DNA from: Paraburkholderia solitsugae
Lineage (GTDB): Bacteria > Pseudomonadota > Gammaproteobacteria > Burkholderiales > Burkholderiaceae
Direction: 5' to 3'
Length of the DNA stretch: 64,000 nucleotides
Assembly: GCF_013177695.1 (NCBI RefSeq)
Contig: NZ_WOEY01000058.1
Span: 86,219-150,218, forward strand
In this document: in pieces, positions 1-10,487 of the stretch
Position numbering within the stretch: position 1 is the stretch's first letter
Layout of the letters: every line of letters begins with the position of its first letter
Notes under the pieces: generated by a model
What the model saw: only the letters and a program-made list of their open reading frames with translations
What the model was told of the DNA's origin: nothing
Database searches by the model: none
Position numbers and translations under genes: made by a program

Positions 1-1967
1 TCCTGAACCAGCGCCAGCGCCTCGCGCATCTTCTGCGCCGACGGCGCGTTCGAACTGCCGAAACTCGAATGGGACAGGAGCGCGACGCTCGGCGTGATGC
101 CGAAACGCCGCACGGCCTCGGCCGCGAGCAGCGTCATTTCCGCGATCTGTTCCGCGCTCGGGTCGAGGTTGACGTGCGTGTCGCAGATAAAGAGCTGGCG
201 GTCCGGCAGAATCAGCATCTGCAGCGCGGTGAACGTGTCGACGCCAGGGCGCATGCCGATCACATCGTTCACGTACTTGAGATGGTCGGCATAGGTGCCA
301 TAGGTGCCGCACAGCATGGCATCGGCTTCACCCCGTCGCACCAGCATGGCGCCGATCAGCGTCGTACGGTTGCGCATCTCGTCTTTCGCGAGGGCACGCG
401 TCACGCCCTTTCTTGTGACGAGGGCGTAGTACTCATTCCACGTCTCCTGATAGCGCGGATCGTCGAGCACGTTCACGCATTCGCAGTTCTCGCCGAGCTT
501 CAGACGCAGTCCGAAGCTCTCGATGCGCTCGGCGATGACGTTCACACGGCCCACCAGCACCGGATGCGCAATGCCTTCGTCGACCACGATCTGGGCGGCG
601 CGCAAGACCCGTTCTTCCTCGCCCTCGGCATAGACCACCCGTTTCGGGCTCTTTTTTGCCGCTGCGAACACTGGCTCCATACTGCTTCCGGACTGATAGA
701 CGAAACGCCGCAACTTGAGACGGTAGGCCTCGAGGTCGGCGATCGGATGCGTCGCGACGCCGCTGTCCATCGCCGCCTTGGCGACCGCAGGCGCAATCCT
801 CTCGATCAGCCGAGGATCGAAGGGCTTCGGAATCAGGTATTCCGGGCCGAACCGCAGACCCTGAGCGCCATAGGCGCTGGCGACCACATCAGGGATTTCG
901 GCATGCGTGAGATCCGCCAGTGCACGTACCGTGGCGAGCTTCATCTCCTCGTTGATCGTGGTCGCGCCCACATCGAGTGCGCCGCGGAAGATAAACGGGA
1001 AACACAGTACGTTGTTGACCTGGTTCGGGTAATCCGAGCGCCCTGTGCCTATGATGGCGTCCGGCCGGACGGCCTTGGCCTCTTCGGGCATGATCTCCGG
1101 AATAGGATTGGCCATCGCCAGGATGATAGGGTCGCGCGCCATCTGCTTGACCATGTCAGGCTTAAGTACACCGCCCGCCGAAAGGCCCAGGAAGATGTCA
1201 GCGTCAGCCATGCTGTCAGCGAGCGTACGCAGATGAGTCTCTCTCGCGTAGCGTGCCTTGCTCTGATCCATCGATTCCTTGCGTCCAGCATAGACGACCC
1301 CCTTGCTGTCGATGACCAGAATGTTTTCCTTGCGCAGCCCCAGGCTGACCAGCAGATCGAGGCAGGCGAGGGCGGCGGCGCCCGCGCCGGAGCACACCAG
1401 CCTGGCGCTGCCGATCTCCTTGTTGACGCATTTGAGGCCGTTCAGGACGGCCGCGGCCGCCACGATCGCCGTGCCGTGCTGGTCGTCATGGAACACCGGA
1501 ATCTTCATGCGCTCGCGCAGCTTCTGCTCGATATAGAAGCACTCGGGCGCCTTGATATCTTCGAGATTGATGCCGCCGAACGTCGGCGCGAGGCTGGCGA
1601 TGATCTTGACCAGTTCGTCAGGGTCCTGCTCGTCGATCTCGATGTCGAACACGTCGATGCCGGCGAACTTCTTGAAGAGGCACCCCTTGCCCTCCATCAC
1701 CGGTTTGCTGGCCAGCGGACCGATATTGCCTAGCCCGAGCACGGCCGTGCCGTTGGTGACGACGGCGACGAGGTTGCCGCGCGCGGTGAGGTTGTAGACC
1801 TCGCCAGGATTGTCGGCGATCGCCGTGCATGCCTCGGCCACGCCAGGCGAGTAGGCCAGCGCCAGATCGCGCTGGGTCGCCATGGGTTTGGTCGGTGTGA
1901 CGGAAATCTTGCCGGGCGTCGGAAGGCGGTGGTATTCAAGCGCGGCATCGCGCAGGTTTTCTGACAT
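1..1967 (-). CDS. maeB: NADP-dependent malic enzyme (MaeB type), C-terminus cut by window edge
   Basis: Cytoplasmic enzyme that decarboxylates malate to pyruvate and CO2 while making NADPH. The frame opens at ATG 1967 with AGGAG just upstream and stays open to base 1, giving about 655 residues; the family is usually about 760, so roughly the last 100 are outside. In order I see the malic domain (YSPGVAEACTA near residue 30, NLVAVVTNGTAVLGLGNIG near residue 70), an NAD(P)-binding domain with CSGAGAAA, and from about residue 440 a phosphotransacetylase-like domain (RVVYAEGEEERVLRAA). That added domain marks the long MaeB class; in characterised members it is regulatory (acetyl-CoA sensing) rather than catalytic. 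It lies downstream of the phasin and pyruvate dehydrogenase genes on the same strand. Here it could turn malate from malate synthase (aceB, 24984) into pyruvate and supply NADPH for PhaB; that link is inference. Confidence 0.95.
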   Translation of the reverse strand, partial: MSENLRDAALEYHRLPTPGKISVTPTKPMATQRDLALAYSPGVAEACTAIADNPGEVYNLTARGNLVAVVTNGTAVLGLGNIGPLASKPVMEGKGCLFKKFAGIDVFDIEIDEQDPDELVKIIASLAPTFGGINLEDIKAPECFYIEQKLRERMKIPVFHDDQHGTAIVAAAAVLNGLKCVNKEIGSARLVCSGAGAAALACLDLLVSLGLRKENILVIDSKGVVYAGRKESMDQSKARYARETHLRTLADSMADADIFLGLSAGGVLKPDMVKQMARDPIILAMANPIPEIMPEEAKAVRPDAIIGTGRSDYPNQVNNVLCFPFIFRGALDVGATTINEEMKLATVRALADLTHAEIPDVVASAYGAQGLRFGPEYLIPKPFDPRLIERIAPAVAKAAMDSGVATHPIADLEAYRLKLRRFVYQSGSSMEPVFAAAKKSPKRVVYAEGEEERVLRAAQIVVDEGIAHPVLVGRVNVIAERIESFGLRLKLGENCECVNVLDDPRYQETWNEYYALVTRKGVTRALAKDEMRNRTTLIGAMLVRRGEADAMLCGTYGTYADHLKYVNDVIGMRPGVDTFTALQMLILPDRQLFICDTHVNLDPSAEQIAEMTLLAAEAVRRFGITPSVALLSHSSFGSSNAPSAQKMREALALVQ

Positions 1968-2103
1968 GGTGTGTGTTCTCCTGTTTGGGCGTTGTCGCCT
2001 CTTTCTTGCCGGCAATGGATCGGCCGATCGCGCGCGAAGATCGCTGGGGCCGCGCCGATCGTTTCGTCAGGCGCGGGCCTCATTCCTGAGACGGCGTGGC
2101 GCG

Positions 2104-2634
2104 TTAGCTCTTTTTGCTTGAACCGGAAGCCGGCGCTGCTTTGTCGGCACCGGGAAAGCCACTTGCCGCCGTTGCCTGACTGGCCAGCTTGAAGAGATGT
2201 TCCGCCGCGCTATTGGCCGCTGCCATGACTGTTTGCAACGCATTCAATGGGGACTCGCCTGCGGACAATGAGGTTAACGCTTTCTGCGCGGCAGCCGGGT
2301 AGTCCTGGCCGACTCCGCCAAGACTCTGGTTGAGCAACTCCATTAGTTGAGTGCGTGACTGCATGGCGGTTTCGTAGACTTCCTTCGACGTGCTGAGCAA
2401 TGCCTCAGTGTTCTTCGTGGCGAGCCGGGTCCGCAAGGAGGCGATTTCCTGAGGATCGGTCGTCCCGGATAGCGCGCTGGCGATTTCCGCGCTCTCATTC
2501 AGCGCGCGGCGGGCGGCGTCCATTTGCAGACGGATCAGACGCTCGGCGCCGTCCAGAGACAGCTCGGCGAAACGCGTGGACCTTTCCAATTGTTGTTTGG
2601 CGGCGGCAGACAGGTCTTCAGGTGATTTGAGCAT
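2104..2634 (-). CDS. phaP: Phasin family protein (PHB granule-associated)
   Basis: A 176-residue, largely helical, Ala/Ser/Gln-rich protein with no signal peptide, matching the phasin_2 family that coats polyhydroxybutyrate granules in the cytoplasm. Visible hallmarks are the amphipathic N-terminal half (LERSTRFAELSLDGAERLIRL, then LNESAEIASALSG), the segment KNTEALLSTSKEVYETAMQSR, and a low-complexity Ala/Pro/Ser/Lys tail. An AGGAG-like ribosome site precedes ATG 2634. It sits 66 bp after lpdA and 136 bp before maeB, so it may be co-transcribed with the pyruvate dehydrogenase genes. Its presence beside an acetyl-CoA-producing operon, with phaA, phaB and phaZ some 17 kb away, fits a role in PHB storage. 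Which of several phasin paralogues it is cannot be told from sequence alone. Confidence 0.88.
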   Translation of the reverse strand: MLKSPEDLSAAAKQQLERSTRFAELSLDGAERLIRLQMDAARRALNESAEIASALSGTTDPQEIASLRTRLATKNTEALLSTSKEVYETAMQSRTQLMELLNQSLGGVGQDYPAAAQKALTSLSAGESPLNALQTVMAAANSAAEHLFKLASQATAASGFPGADKAAPASGSSKKS

Positions 2635-2700
2635 GACGATCTCCTCGGTGTTAGGGGCGGTAATGCATTCGATGCGATTGACCGGAAGCCAGTTAGCCGC

Positions 2701-4818
2701 TTACTTCTTCTTCATTGGCGGCAGATCGGTACAGACGCCTTCGAACAATTCCGCGGCCATGCCGATCGATTCGCCGAGCGTCGGATGCGGGTGGATGGTT
2801 TTGCCGATGTCCGTCGGGTCGCAACCCATCTCGACCGCAAGGCAAACTTCGCTGATCAGATCGCCCGCGTGCGTGCCGACGATGCCGCCACCAATACAGC
2901 GGTGGGTGGTTTCGTCGAACAGCAGTTTGGTAAAGCCTTCATCGCGTCCGTTGGCAATCGCCCGGCCGCTGGCCGCCCAGGGGAACACCGCCTTGCCGTA
3001 CTTGATGCCTTCGGCCTTGCATTGCTCCTCGGTCTTGCCTGCCCACGCCACTTCGGGATCCGTGTAGGCCACCGACGGAATCTGTCGCGCGTCGAAGTAG
3101 CTCGCCTCACCGGCCGCCACCTCCGCCGCCACATGCGCCTCATGCACGGCCTTGTGCGCGAGCATCGGCTGGCCGACGATGTCGCCGATCGCGAAGATGT
3201 GCGCGACATTCGTGCGCATCTGGTTGTCCACCGGAATGAAACCCCGCTCGCTCACCGCGACGCCGGCCTGTTCCGCGTCGATCTTCTTGCCGTTCGGACT
3301 GCGGCCCACGGCGACCAGCACGAGGTCGTAAGATTGCGGCTCGGAGGGCGCCTTCTCACCTTCGAAGCTCACCTCGATGCCTTGCGGCGTCGCCTTGGCG
3401 CCTACCGTTTTGGTTTTCAGCATCACGTTGTCGAAGCGCGACGCGTTCATCTTTTCCCATACCTTGACCAGATCGCGGTCGGCGCCTGCCATCATGCCGT
3501 CGAGCATTTCGACCACGTCGATGCGGGTGCCGAGCGTGGAGTAGACGGTCGCCATCTCGAGACCAATGATCCCGCCGCCGATCACCAGCATGCGCTTCGG
3601 CACCGATTGCAGCGCCAGCGCACCGGACGAATCCACGACGCGCGGATCGACGGGCATGAAGGGCAGGGGGACGGCCTGGCTACCGGCGGCGATGATCGCC
3701 TTCTGGAATCGCACGACTTTCTTTGCGCCGGTCTTCTCCTGACCGTCGCCTTCGGTGAGATCCACTTCGAGATGGTGCGGGTCGAGGAAGCGGCCGCTGC
3801 CGCGCACCACTTCAACCTTGCGCGCCTTGGCCATGCCGGCGAGGCCGCCGGTCAGCTTCTTGACGACGCCTTCCTTGAAGCCGCGCAGTTTGTCGATGTC
3901 GATCTCCGGCGCGCCGAACGAAATGCCATGGTGGGCCATCGCTTTCGCTTCATCCACGACCGACGCGGTGTGCAACAGCGCTTTCGACGGAATACAGCCG
4001 ACGTTCAGGCACACACCGCCTAGCGTCGCATAGCGCTCGACCAGCACGGTTTTCATCCCCAGATCGGCCGAACGGAACGCGGCCGAGTAGCCGCCGGGTC
4101 CGGCGCCCAGCACCAGCATCTCGCACTCGATATCGGCCGTGCCGGCATAGGAGCCGGCCGGCAGCGGCGCTGCGACCGGAACCGCGGGGGCTGCCGCAGC
4201 AGGTGCGTGAGCAGCAGGGGCGGTCGGCGCGGCGGCCGTCACGCCGGTCTTCAACGTGAGGATCACGCTGCCTTCGCTCACCTTGTCGCCGACCTTGAGC
4301 TTGATTTCCGCGACGGTGCCCGACAGCGGCGCGGGCACATCCATTGTGGCTTTATCCGACTCGAGCGTCACGAGTGGGTCTTCTGCACGGATGGTGTCGC
4401 CGACTTTGACCAGGACTTCGATCACCGGCACTTCGCCGAAGTCGCCAATGTCGGGAACGCGCACATCGACCGTCTCATAGACGCCGGCCGCGCCATAGTC
4501 CGCTGCAGGAGCGCCCGCCGCAGTGGGGCGGCCGCCTTCGGTGATCTTCTCCTTCGGCGCTTCGGCGAGTGCGGCACCGGTGGCTTCGAGCGTCAGGATC
4601 GTCGTTCCCTGGGATACCTTATCGCCCACCTGGATTCTGATTTCCTTGACGACGCCGTCGCGCGGCGCCGGCACTTCCATCGTGGCCTTGTCCGATTCCA
4701 GCATGACCAGCGGGTCTTCGGCCTTGATCGGGTCGCCTACCTTCACCAGAATCTCGATGACCGGCACGTCGGTGAAATCGCCGATATCGGGAACCTTCAC
4801 TTCGATCGCGTTTGACAT
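2701..4818 (-). CDS. lpdA: Dihydrolipoyl dehydrogenase (E3) carrying two N-terminal lipoyl domains
   Basis: Flavoprotein E3 of the pyruvate dehydrogenase complex; it reoxidises dihydrolipoamide using NAD+. The 705-residue product has two lipoyl domains (lysines K44 and K156, each in ESDKATM), an Ala/Pro linker to about residue 225, then the E3 body: FAD motif GAGPGG (238-243), redox disulfide C270/C275 in GGVCLNVGCIPSK, NAD-binding GGGIIGLE, and the His678/Glu683 pair in HPHPTLGE near the end. Ordinary E3 is about 470 residues; E3 with one lipoyl domain is known in several bacteria including Burkholderiales, so two copies is longer than usual. It begins 9 bp after aceF with a clear GGGGAAA-type ribosome site and is surely part of the aceE-aceF-lpdA operon. 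The two lipoyl domains closely resemble those of the neighbouring AceF, which suggests duplication or exchange. Confidence 0.96.
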   Translation of the reverse strand: MSNAIEVKVPDIGDFTDVPVIEILVKVGDPIKAEDPLVMLESDKATMEVPAPRDGVVKEIRIQVGDKVSQGTTILTLEATGAALAEAPKEKITEGGRPTAAGAPAADYGAAGVYETVDVRVPDIGDFGEVPVIEVLVKVGDTIRAEDPLVTLESDKATMDVPAPLSGTVAEIKLKVGDKVSEGSVILTLKTGVTAAAPTAPAAHAPAAAAPAVPVAAPLPAGSYAGTADIECEMLVLGAGPGGYSAAFRSADLGMKTVLVERYATLGGVCLNVGCIPSKALLHTASVVDEAKAMAHHGISFGAPEIDIDKLRGFKEGVVKKLTGGLAGMAKARKVEVVRGSGRFLDPHHLEVDLTEGDGQEKTGAKKVVRFQKAIIAAGSQAVPLPFMPVDPRVVDSSGALALQSVPKRMLVIGGGIIGLEMATVYSTLGTRIDVVEMLDGMMAGADRDLVKVWEKMNASRFDNVMLKTKTVGAKATPQGIEVSFEGEKAPSEPQSYDLVLVAVGRSPNGKKIDAEQAGVAVSERGFIPVDNQMRTNVAHIFAIGDIVGQPMLAHKAVHEAHVAAEVAAGEASYFDARQIPSVAYTDPEVAWAGKTEEQCKAEGIKYGKAVFPWAASGRAIANGRDEGFTKLLFDETTHRCIGGGIVGTHAGDLISEVCLAVEMGCDPTDIGKTIHPHPTLGESIGMAAELFEGVCTDLPPMKKK

Positions 4819-4827
4819 GGTTTCCCC

Positions 4828-6420
4828 TTAGACCAGGACGCGCCGCAGATCGGCGAGCAGGTTGGCAAAATAGACGTTAAAGCGCGCGGCCGCGGCGCCG
4901 TCGATCACCCGGTGATCCCAGGACAGCGAGAGCGGCAGTGTGAGCCGCCACGCGGATTGCTTGCCGTCGGGCGACACCTGTTTCCAGTAGGATTTGCACA
5001 CGCCCATGATCGCGACCTCGGGCGCATTGATGATCGGCGTGAAGTACGTGCCGCCGATGCCGCCAAGCGACGAGATCGTGAAGCTGCCACCCTGCATCTG
5101 GTCGGGCTTCAGCTTGCCCTCGCGGGCGAGTTTTGCCAGTTCGCCCATTTCCTTGCCGATCTCGATCACCCCCTTTTTGTCCACGTCGCGGATCACCGGC
5201 ACCACTAAGCCGTTGGGCGTGTCGGCGGCGAAACCGATGTGGTAATACTGCTTCAGTATCAGGTTGTCGCCGTCGAGCGACGCGTTGAACTCGGGGAATT
5301 TCTTCAGCGTGAAGGCCGCTGCCTTGATCATGAAAGCGAGCATGGAGAGCTTCACGCCGGCCTTCTCGTTTTCCTTGTTCAACTGCACGCGGAAGGCTTC
5401 GAGGTCGGTGATGTCGGCGTCGTCGTGGGTGGTGACGTGCGGGATCATCACCCAGTTGCGATGCAGATTGGCCGCGGAGATCTTCTTGATGCGCGCGAGC
5501 GGCCGGGTTTCGATCGCGCCGAATTTCGTGAAGTCGACCTTGGGCCACGGCAGCAGGTCGAGCCCCGCACCGCCTGCCGATGCAGAGGTGGCTGCAGCCG
5601 GAGCCGCGGCTGCGTTGCCACGTTTGGAAAATGCTTCGACATCCTGTATAACGATGCGGCCCTTGTCGCCGCTGCCGGACACCTTGCCAAGATCCACGCC
5701 GAGTTCGCGCGCCAGTTTGCGCACAGCCGGTCCGGCATAGGCCAGCCGGAACGCGGCTTCGTCGATTGCGCCGGTGGCGGGCGCGGCTGCTGCAGCGGCA
5801 GCCGCGCTTGCTGCTGCCGGAACCGGCGCGGGAGCCGCCGCGGCCGCGCTGCCGGCTGCGACAGGTGCGGAGCCCGTGGCGAGCGTCAGGATGACAGCAC
5901 CTTGCGACAGGTTATCGCCGACCTTGACCAAGATGTTCTGCACTACACCACCCAGCGGAGCGGGCACTTCCATGGTCGCCTTGTCCGACTCCAGCGTAAT
6001 GAGCGGATCCTCCGCCTTCACGGTATCGCCCACCTTGACCAGCACTTCGATCACCGGCACATCCGTGAAATCGCCGATATCCGGCACACGCACCTCGGCC
6101 ACGCCGGCAGGCGCACTGACCGCTGCCGGCGGCGGCGACACGGTCGGCACGCTGGCAGCCGCCGGTTCGCCTGCGGCACCCAGGCTCTCGAGTAACATGA
6201 TCAGCGCGCCTTGCGAGACCTTGTCGCCCACTTTGATCCTCACTTCCTTGACGATGCCCGCTTCCGATGAAGGCACTTCCATCGTGGCCTTATCGGATTC
6301 GATCGTGATCAGTGGATCTTCGACCTTGATGGTGTCGCCAGCCTTGATCAGTACTTCGATGACCGGCACATCGTTGAAGTCGCCGATGTCCGGAATCTTG
6401 ATTTCTTTAATAGTTGCCAT
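4828..6420 (-). CDS. aceF: Dihydrolipoyllysine-residue acetyltransferase (E2) of pyruvate dehydrogenase
   Basis: Core subunit of the pyruvate dehydrogenase complex, moving the acetyl group from lipoamide to CoA. The 530 residues comprise two lipoyl domains (K44 and K147 in ESDKATM), an Ala/Pro-rich flexible linker (about 185-225), a peripheral-subunit-binding domain (PAVRKLARELGVDLGKV, about 230-263), and the catalytic domain from about 290 with the active-site motif HRVIDGA (His503, Asp507). Two lipoyl domains and this length are normal for beta-proteobacterial AceF. It is the middle gene of the operon, 99 bp after aceE and 9 bp before lpdA. The aceE-aceF spacer contains a strong stem-loop (6450-6485) that may separate expression of E1 from E2/E3. 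Confidence 0.97.
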   Translation of the reverse strand: MATIKEIKIPDIGDFNDVPVIEVLIKAGDTIKVEDPLITIESDKATMEVPSSEAGIVKEVRIKVGDKVSQGALIMLLESLGAAGEPAAASVPTVSPPPAAVSAPAGVAEVRVPDIGDFTDVPVIEVLVKVGDTVKAEDPLITLESDKATMEVPAPLGGVVQNILVKVGDNLSQGAVILTLATGSAPVAAGSAAAAAPAPVPAAASAAAAAAAAPATGAIDEAAFRLAYAGPAVRKLARELGVDLGKVSGSGDKGRIVIQDVEAFSKRGNAAAAPAAATSASAGGAGLDLLPWPKVDFTKFGAIETRPLARIKKISAANLHRNWVMIPHVTTHDDADITDLEAFRVQLNKENEKAGVKLSMLAFMIKAAAFTLKKFPEFNASLDGDNLILKQYYHIGFAADTPNGLVVPVIRDVDKKGVIEIGKEMGELAKLAREGKLKPDQMQGGSFTISSLGGIGGTYFTPIINAPEVAIMGVCKSYWKQVSPDGKQSAWRLTLPLSLSWDHRVIDGAAAARFNVYFANLLADLRRVLV

Positions 6421-6449
6421 GTCTTCCCCACGAACGATTCGATGTCGAT

Positions 6450-6485
6450 GCGTGAGGTGACACCGTAGCCGGCATCACCTCACGC
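6450..6485. repeat. Perfect 11-bp stem-loop between aceE and aceF
   Basis: Arms GCGTGAGGTGA (6450-6460) and its exact reverse complement (6475-6485) enclose a 14-nt loop. It fills the middle of the 99-bp spacer between aceE and aceF. There is no T-tract on either side, so it is more likely an mRNA processing or stabilising element, or a partial attenuator, than a strong terminator. Confidence 0.7.
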
Positions 6486-6519
6486 GACTTGTCTGATTGC
6501 GAGCGCAGACTGCGCGCGA

Positions 6520-9186
<2,667 letters not shown>

Positions 9187-9262
9187 AAGTGTCTCACTCC
9201 CTGCTCTGGTCTAAGATGAAGAGCGCTCGTCTCTAAGGATTCGCGCGAGAAAAGCTTGATCT

Positions 9263-9290
9263 GGATACCTTGTTTAAAACATAGGTATCC
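9263..9290. promoter_or_regulatory. Inverted repeat in the aceE promoter region, candidate operator
   Basis: GGATACCT (9263-9270) and its exact reverse complement AGGTATCC (9283-9290) are separated by 12 AT-rich bases containing TTTAAA. The half-site centres are 20 bp apart, two helical turns, as expected for a dimeric regulator. It lies 77-104 bp upstream of the aceE start. The regulator is not known; the motif does not resemble the classical PdhR site. Confidence 0.5.
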
Positions 9291-9351
9291 TTATTTCTGT
9301 GGTTTTTAATGGTCTAAGCAATCCGTTTCATGGTGCGGGAGTTCGTTGCGC

Positions 9352-10314
9352 TTAAGCGTTAATCGGGCTTGCAGTGACAGATTCCGGCGCAGGCGTCTGA
9401 TCGAATGCGGTTGGATTGCGCCACCACTCGTCCTGGAAGGCTTCCTTGAGGAACAGGATTAACTCTGTCACCTTGACCGGCACCAGTTTCGGCGATGGAT
9501 ACACCGCATGGATTTCCTGGTCGGGGAGCACATGGTCGGCCATGATCTGCCGCACGGCGCCGGTGGAGATGGCCTCTGCCGCGACATAGTGCGGGACGAT
9601 CGTAATGCCCATGTCCGCGCGAGCCGCTGTGACTAGCGACGAAAGGTTGTTCGACCGTAAGCGCCCGTGGAGAAACACCGAAACCCGTTCTCCGGATGGC
9701 GTGCGCATGCGCCAATAGTCATCCTCCTGAACACTGCTATAGATCAGGCAGGCGTGGCGCGACAGGTCGGTATGCGTTTTCGGCTCGCCATACTGCGTCA
9801 GATACGCCGGTGACGCCACCATGACCCATGGATTCAGGCCGAGATAGCGGCCGCCCAGCGACGAGTCGGCAAGCGATCCAAGGCGTATCGCGACATCGAG
9901 ACCCAGGGCGACGAGGTCGACATACCGGTCATCGTGATTCACGTCCACGCGCAGGTTCGGATGCGCCTGCATGAATTTAACCAGGAGGGGAGAGACGATC
10001 CTCCGCCCGAACGTAAGGGAAGTCCCTACCCGTATGAGACCCTCCACGTGGGTATGCCGGCCCAGCACGACGTCCTGTGCTTCTTCATAGTCGCGTACCA
10101 CGTCTTTGCATTTTTCGTAGTACCGAGCGCCTATTTCCGTGACACTGACCGCGCGCTGATTCCGGTTGAGCAGCCTCGCGTTGAGTCTGCCCTCCATGGA
10201 GTTGATGTGCTTGGTCACGGTGGGCTGGGTCAACTTCATTTCTCGCGCTGCTCTCGAAAAACTTCCCATCTCGACCACGCGCATGAAGATTTGCATTTCC
10301 ATGAGGCGATCCAT
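9352..10314 (-). CDS. LysR-family transcriptional regulator, probable regulator of the gcl and/or aceE operons
   Basis: A 320-residue LysR protein: winged helix-turn-helix at residues 1-62 (FMRVVEMGSFSRAAREMKLTQPTVTKHINSME) followed by a LysR substrate-binding domain (GLIRVGTSLTFGRRIVSPLL onward). ATG 10314 has GGAG 8 nt upstream. It sits upstream of aceE on the same strand and back-to-back with gcl, separated by about 170 bp. That divergent arrangement is the classic layout for a LysR regulator of gcl, so control of glyoxylate carboligase genes by a pathway intermediate is likely. Whether it also controls aceE is open. The effector cannot be deduced from sequence. Confidence 0.9.
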   Translation of the reverse strand: MDRLMEMQIFMRVVEMGSFSRAAREMKLTQPTVTKHINSMEGRLNARLLNRNQRAVSVTEIGARYYEKCKDVVRDYEEAQDVVLGRHTHVEGLIRVGTSLTFGRRIVSPLLVKFMQAHPNLRVDVNHDDRYVDLVALGLDVAIRLGSLADSSLGGRYLGLNPWVMVASPAYLTQYGEPKTHTDLSRHACLIYSSVQEDDYWRMRTPSGERVSVFLHGRLRSNNLSSLVTAARADMGITIVPHYVAAEAISTGAVRQIMADHVLPDQEIHAVYPSPKLVPVKVTELILFLKEAFQDEWWRNPTAFDQTPAPESVTASPINA

Positions 10315-10487
10315 GTCTACACTCCATTTGTGTCGTCATTACATCAAAGCTTTGCGTTGTCGTGGGGGCGCTTTCCTGCGGTGCAATGGAATAACTGTTA
10401 TGCAATCCGTTCGCATTGTGGCGCCTCGAGGTCGGACTTAACATCCGGTAAAGCCTCAACCCCCAAAACCCGGAGAAGGTGATTGCC
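10315..10487. promoter_or_regulatory. Divergent promoter region between the LysR gene and gcl
   Basis: About 170 bp between two oppositely directed genes. It contains the short inverted pair ATGC (10400-10403) and GCAT (10413-10416), 9 bases apart, within a relatively AT-rich stretch, and a CAAAGCTTTG palindrome at 10345-10354. These are possible LysR contact sites but neither is a textbook T-N11-A box with long arms. Confidence 0.4.

Noticed and set aside
69..1733. Long plus-strand open frame (554 codons) opposite maeB
   Set aside because: It mirrors the GC3-rich maeB frame, has no recognisable domain, and lies wholly inside a well-supported gene on the other strand.
2018..2029. GATCGG/CCGATC palindrome between the phasin and maeB genes
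   Set aside because: Only GC-rich 12-mer in a high-GC genome; no supporting context, so not listed as a site.
10479..10487. GTG 10479 as the gcl start
   Set aside because: It overlaps the ribosome site; ATG 10488 puts Val at position 51 as in E. coli Gcl.
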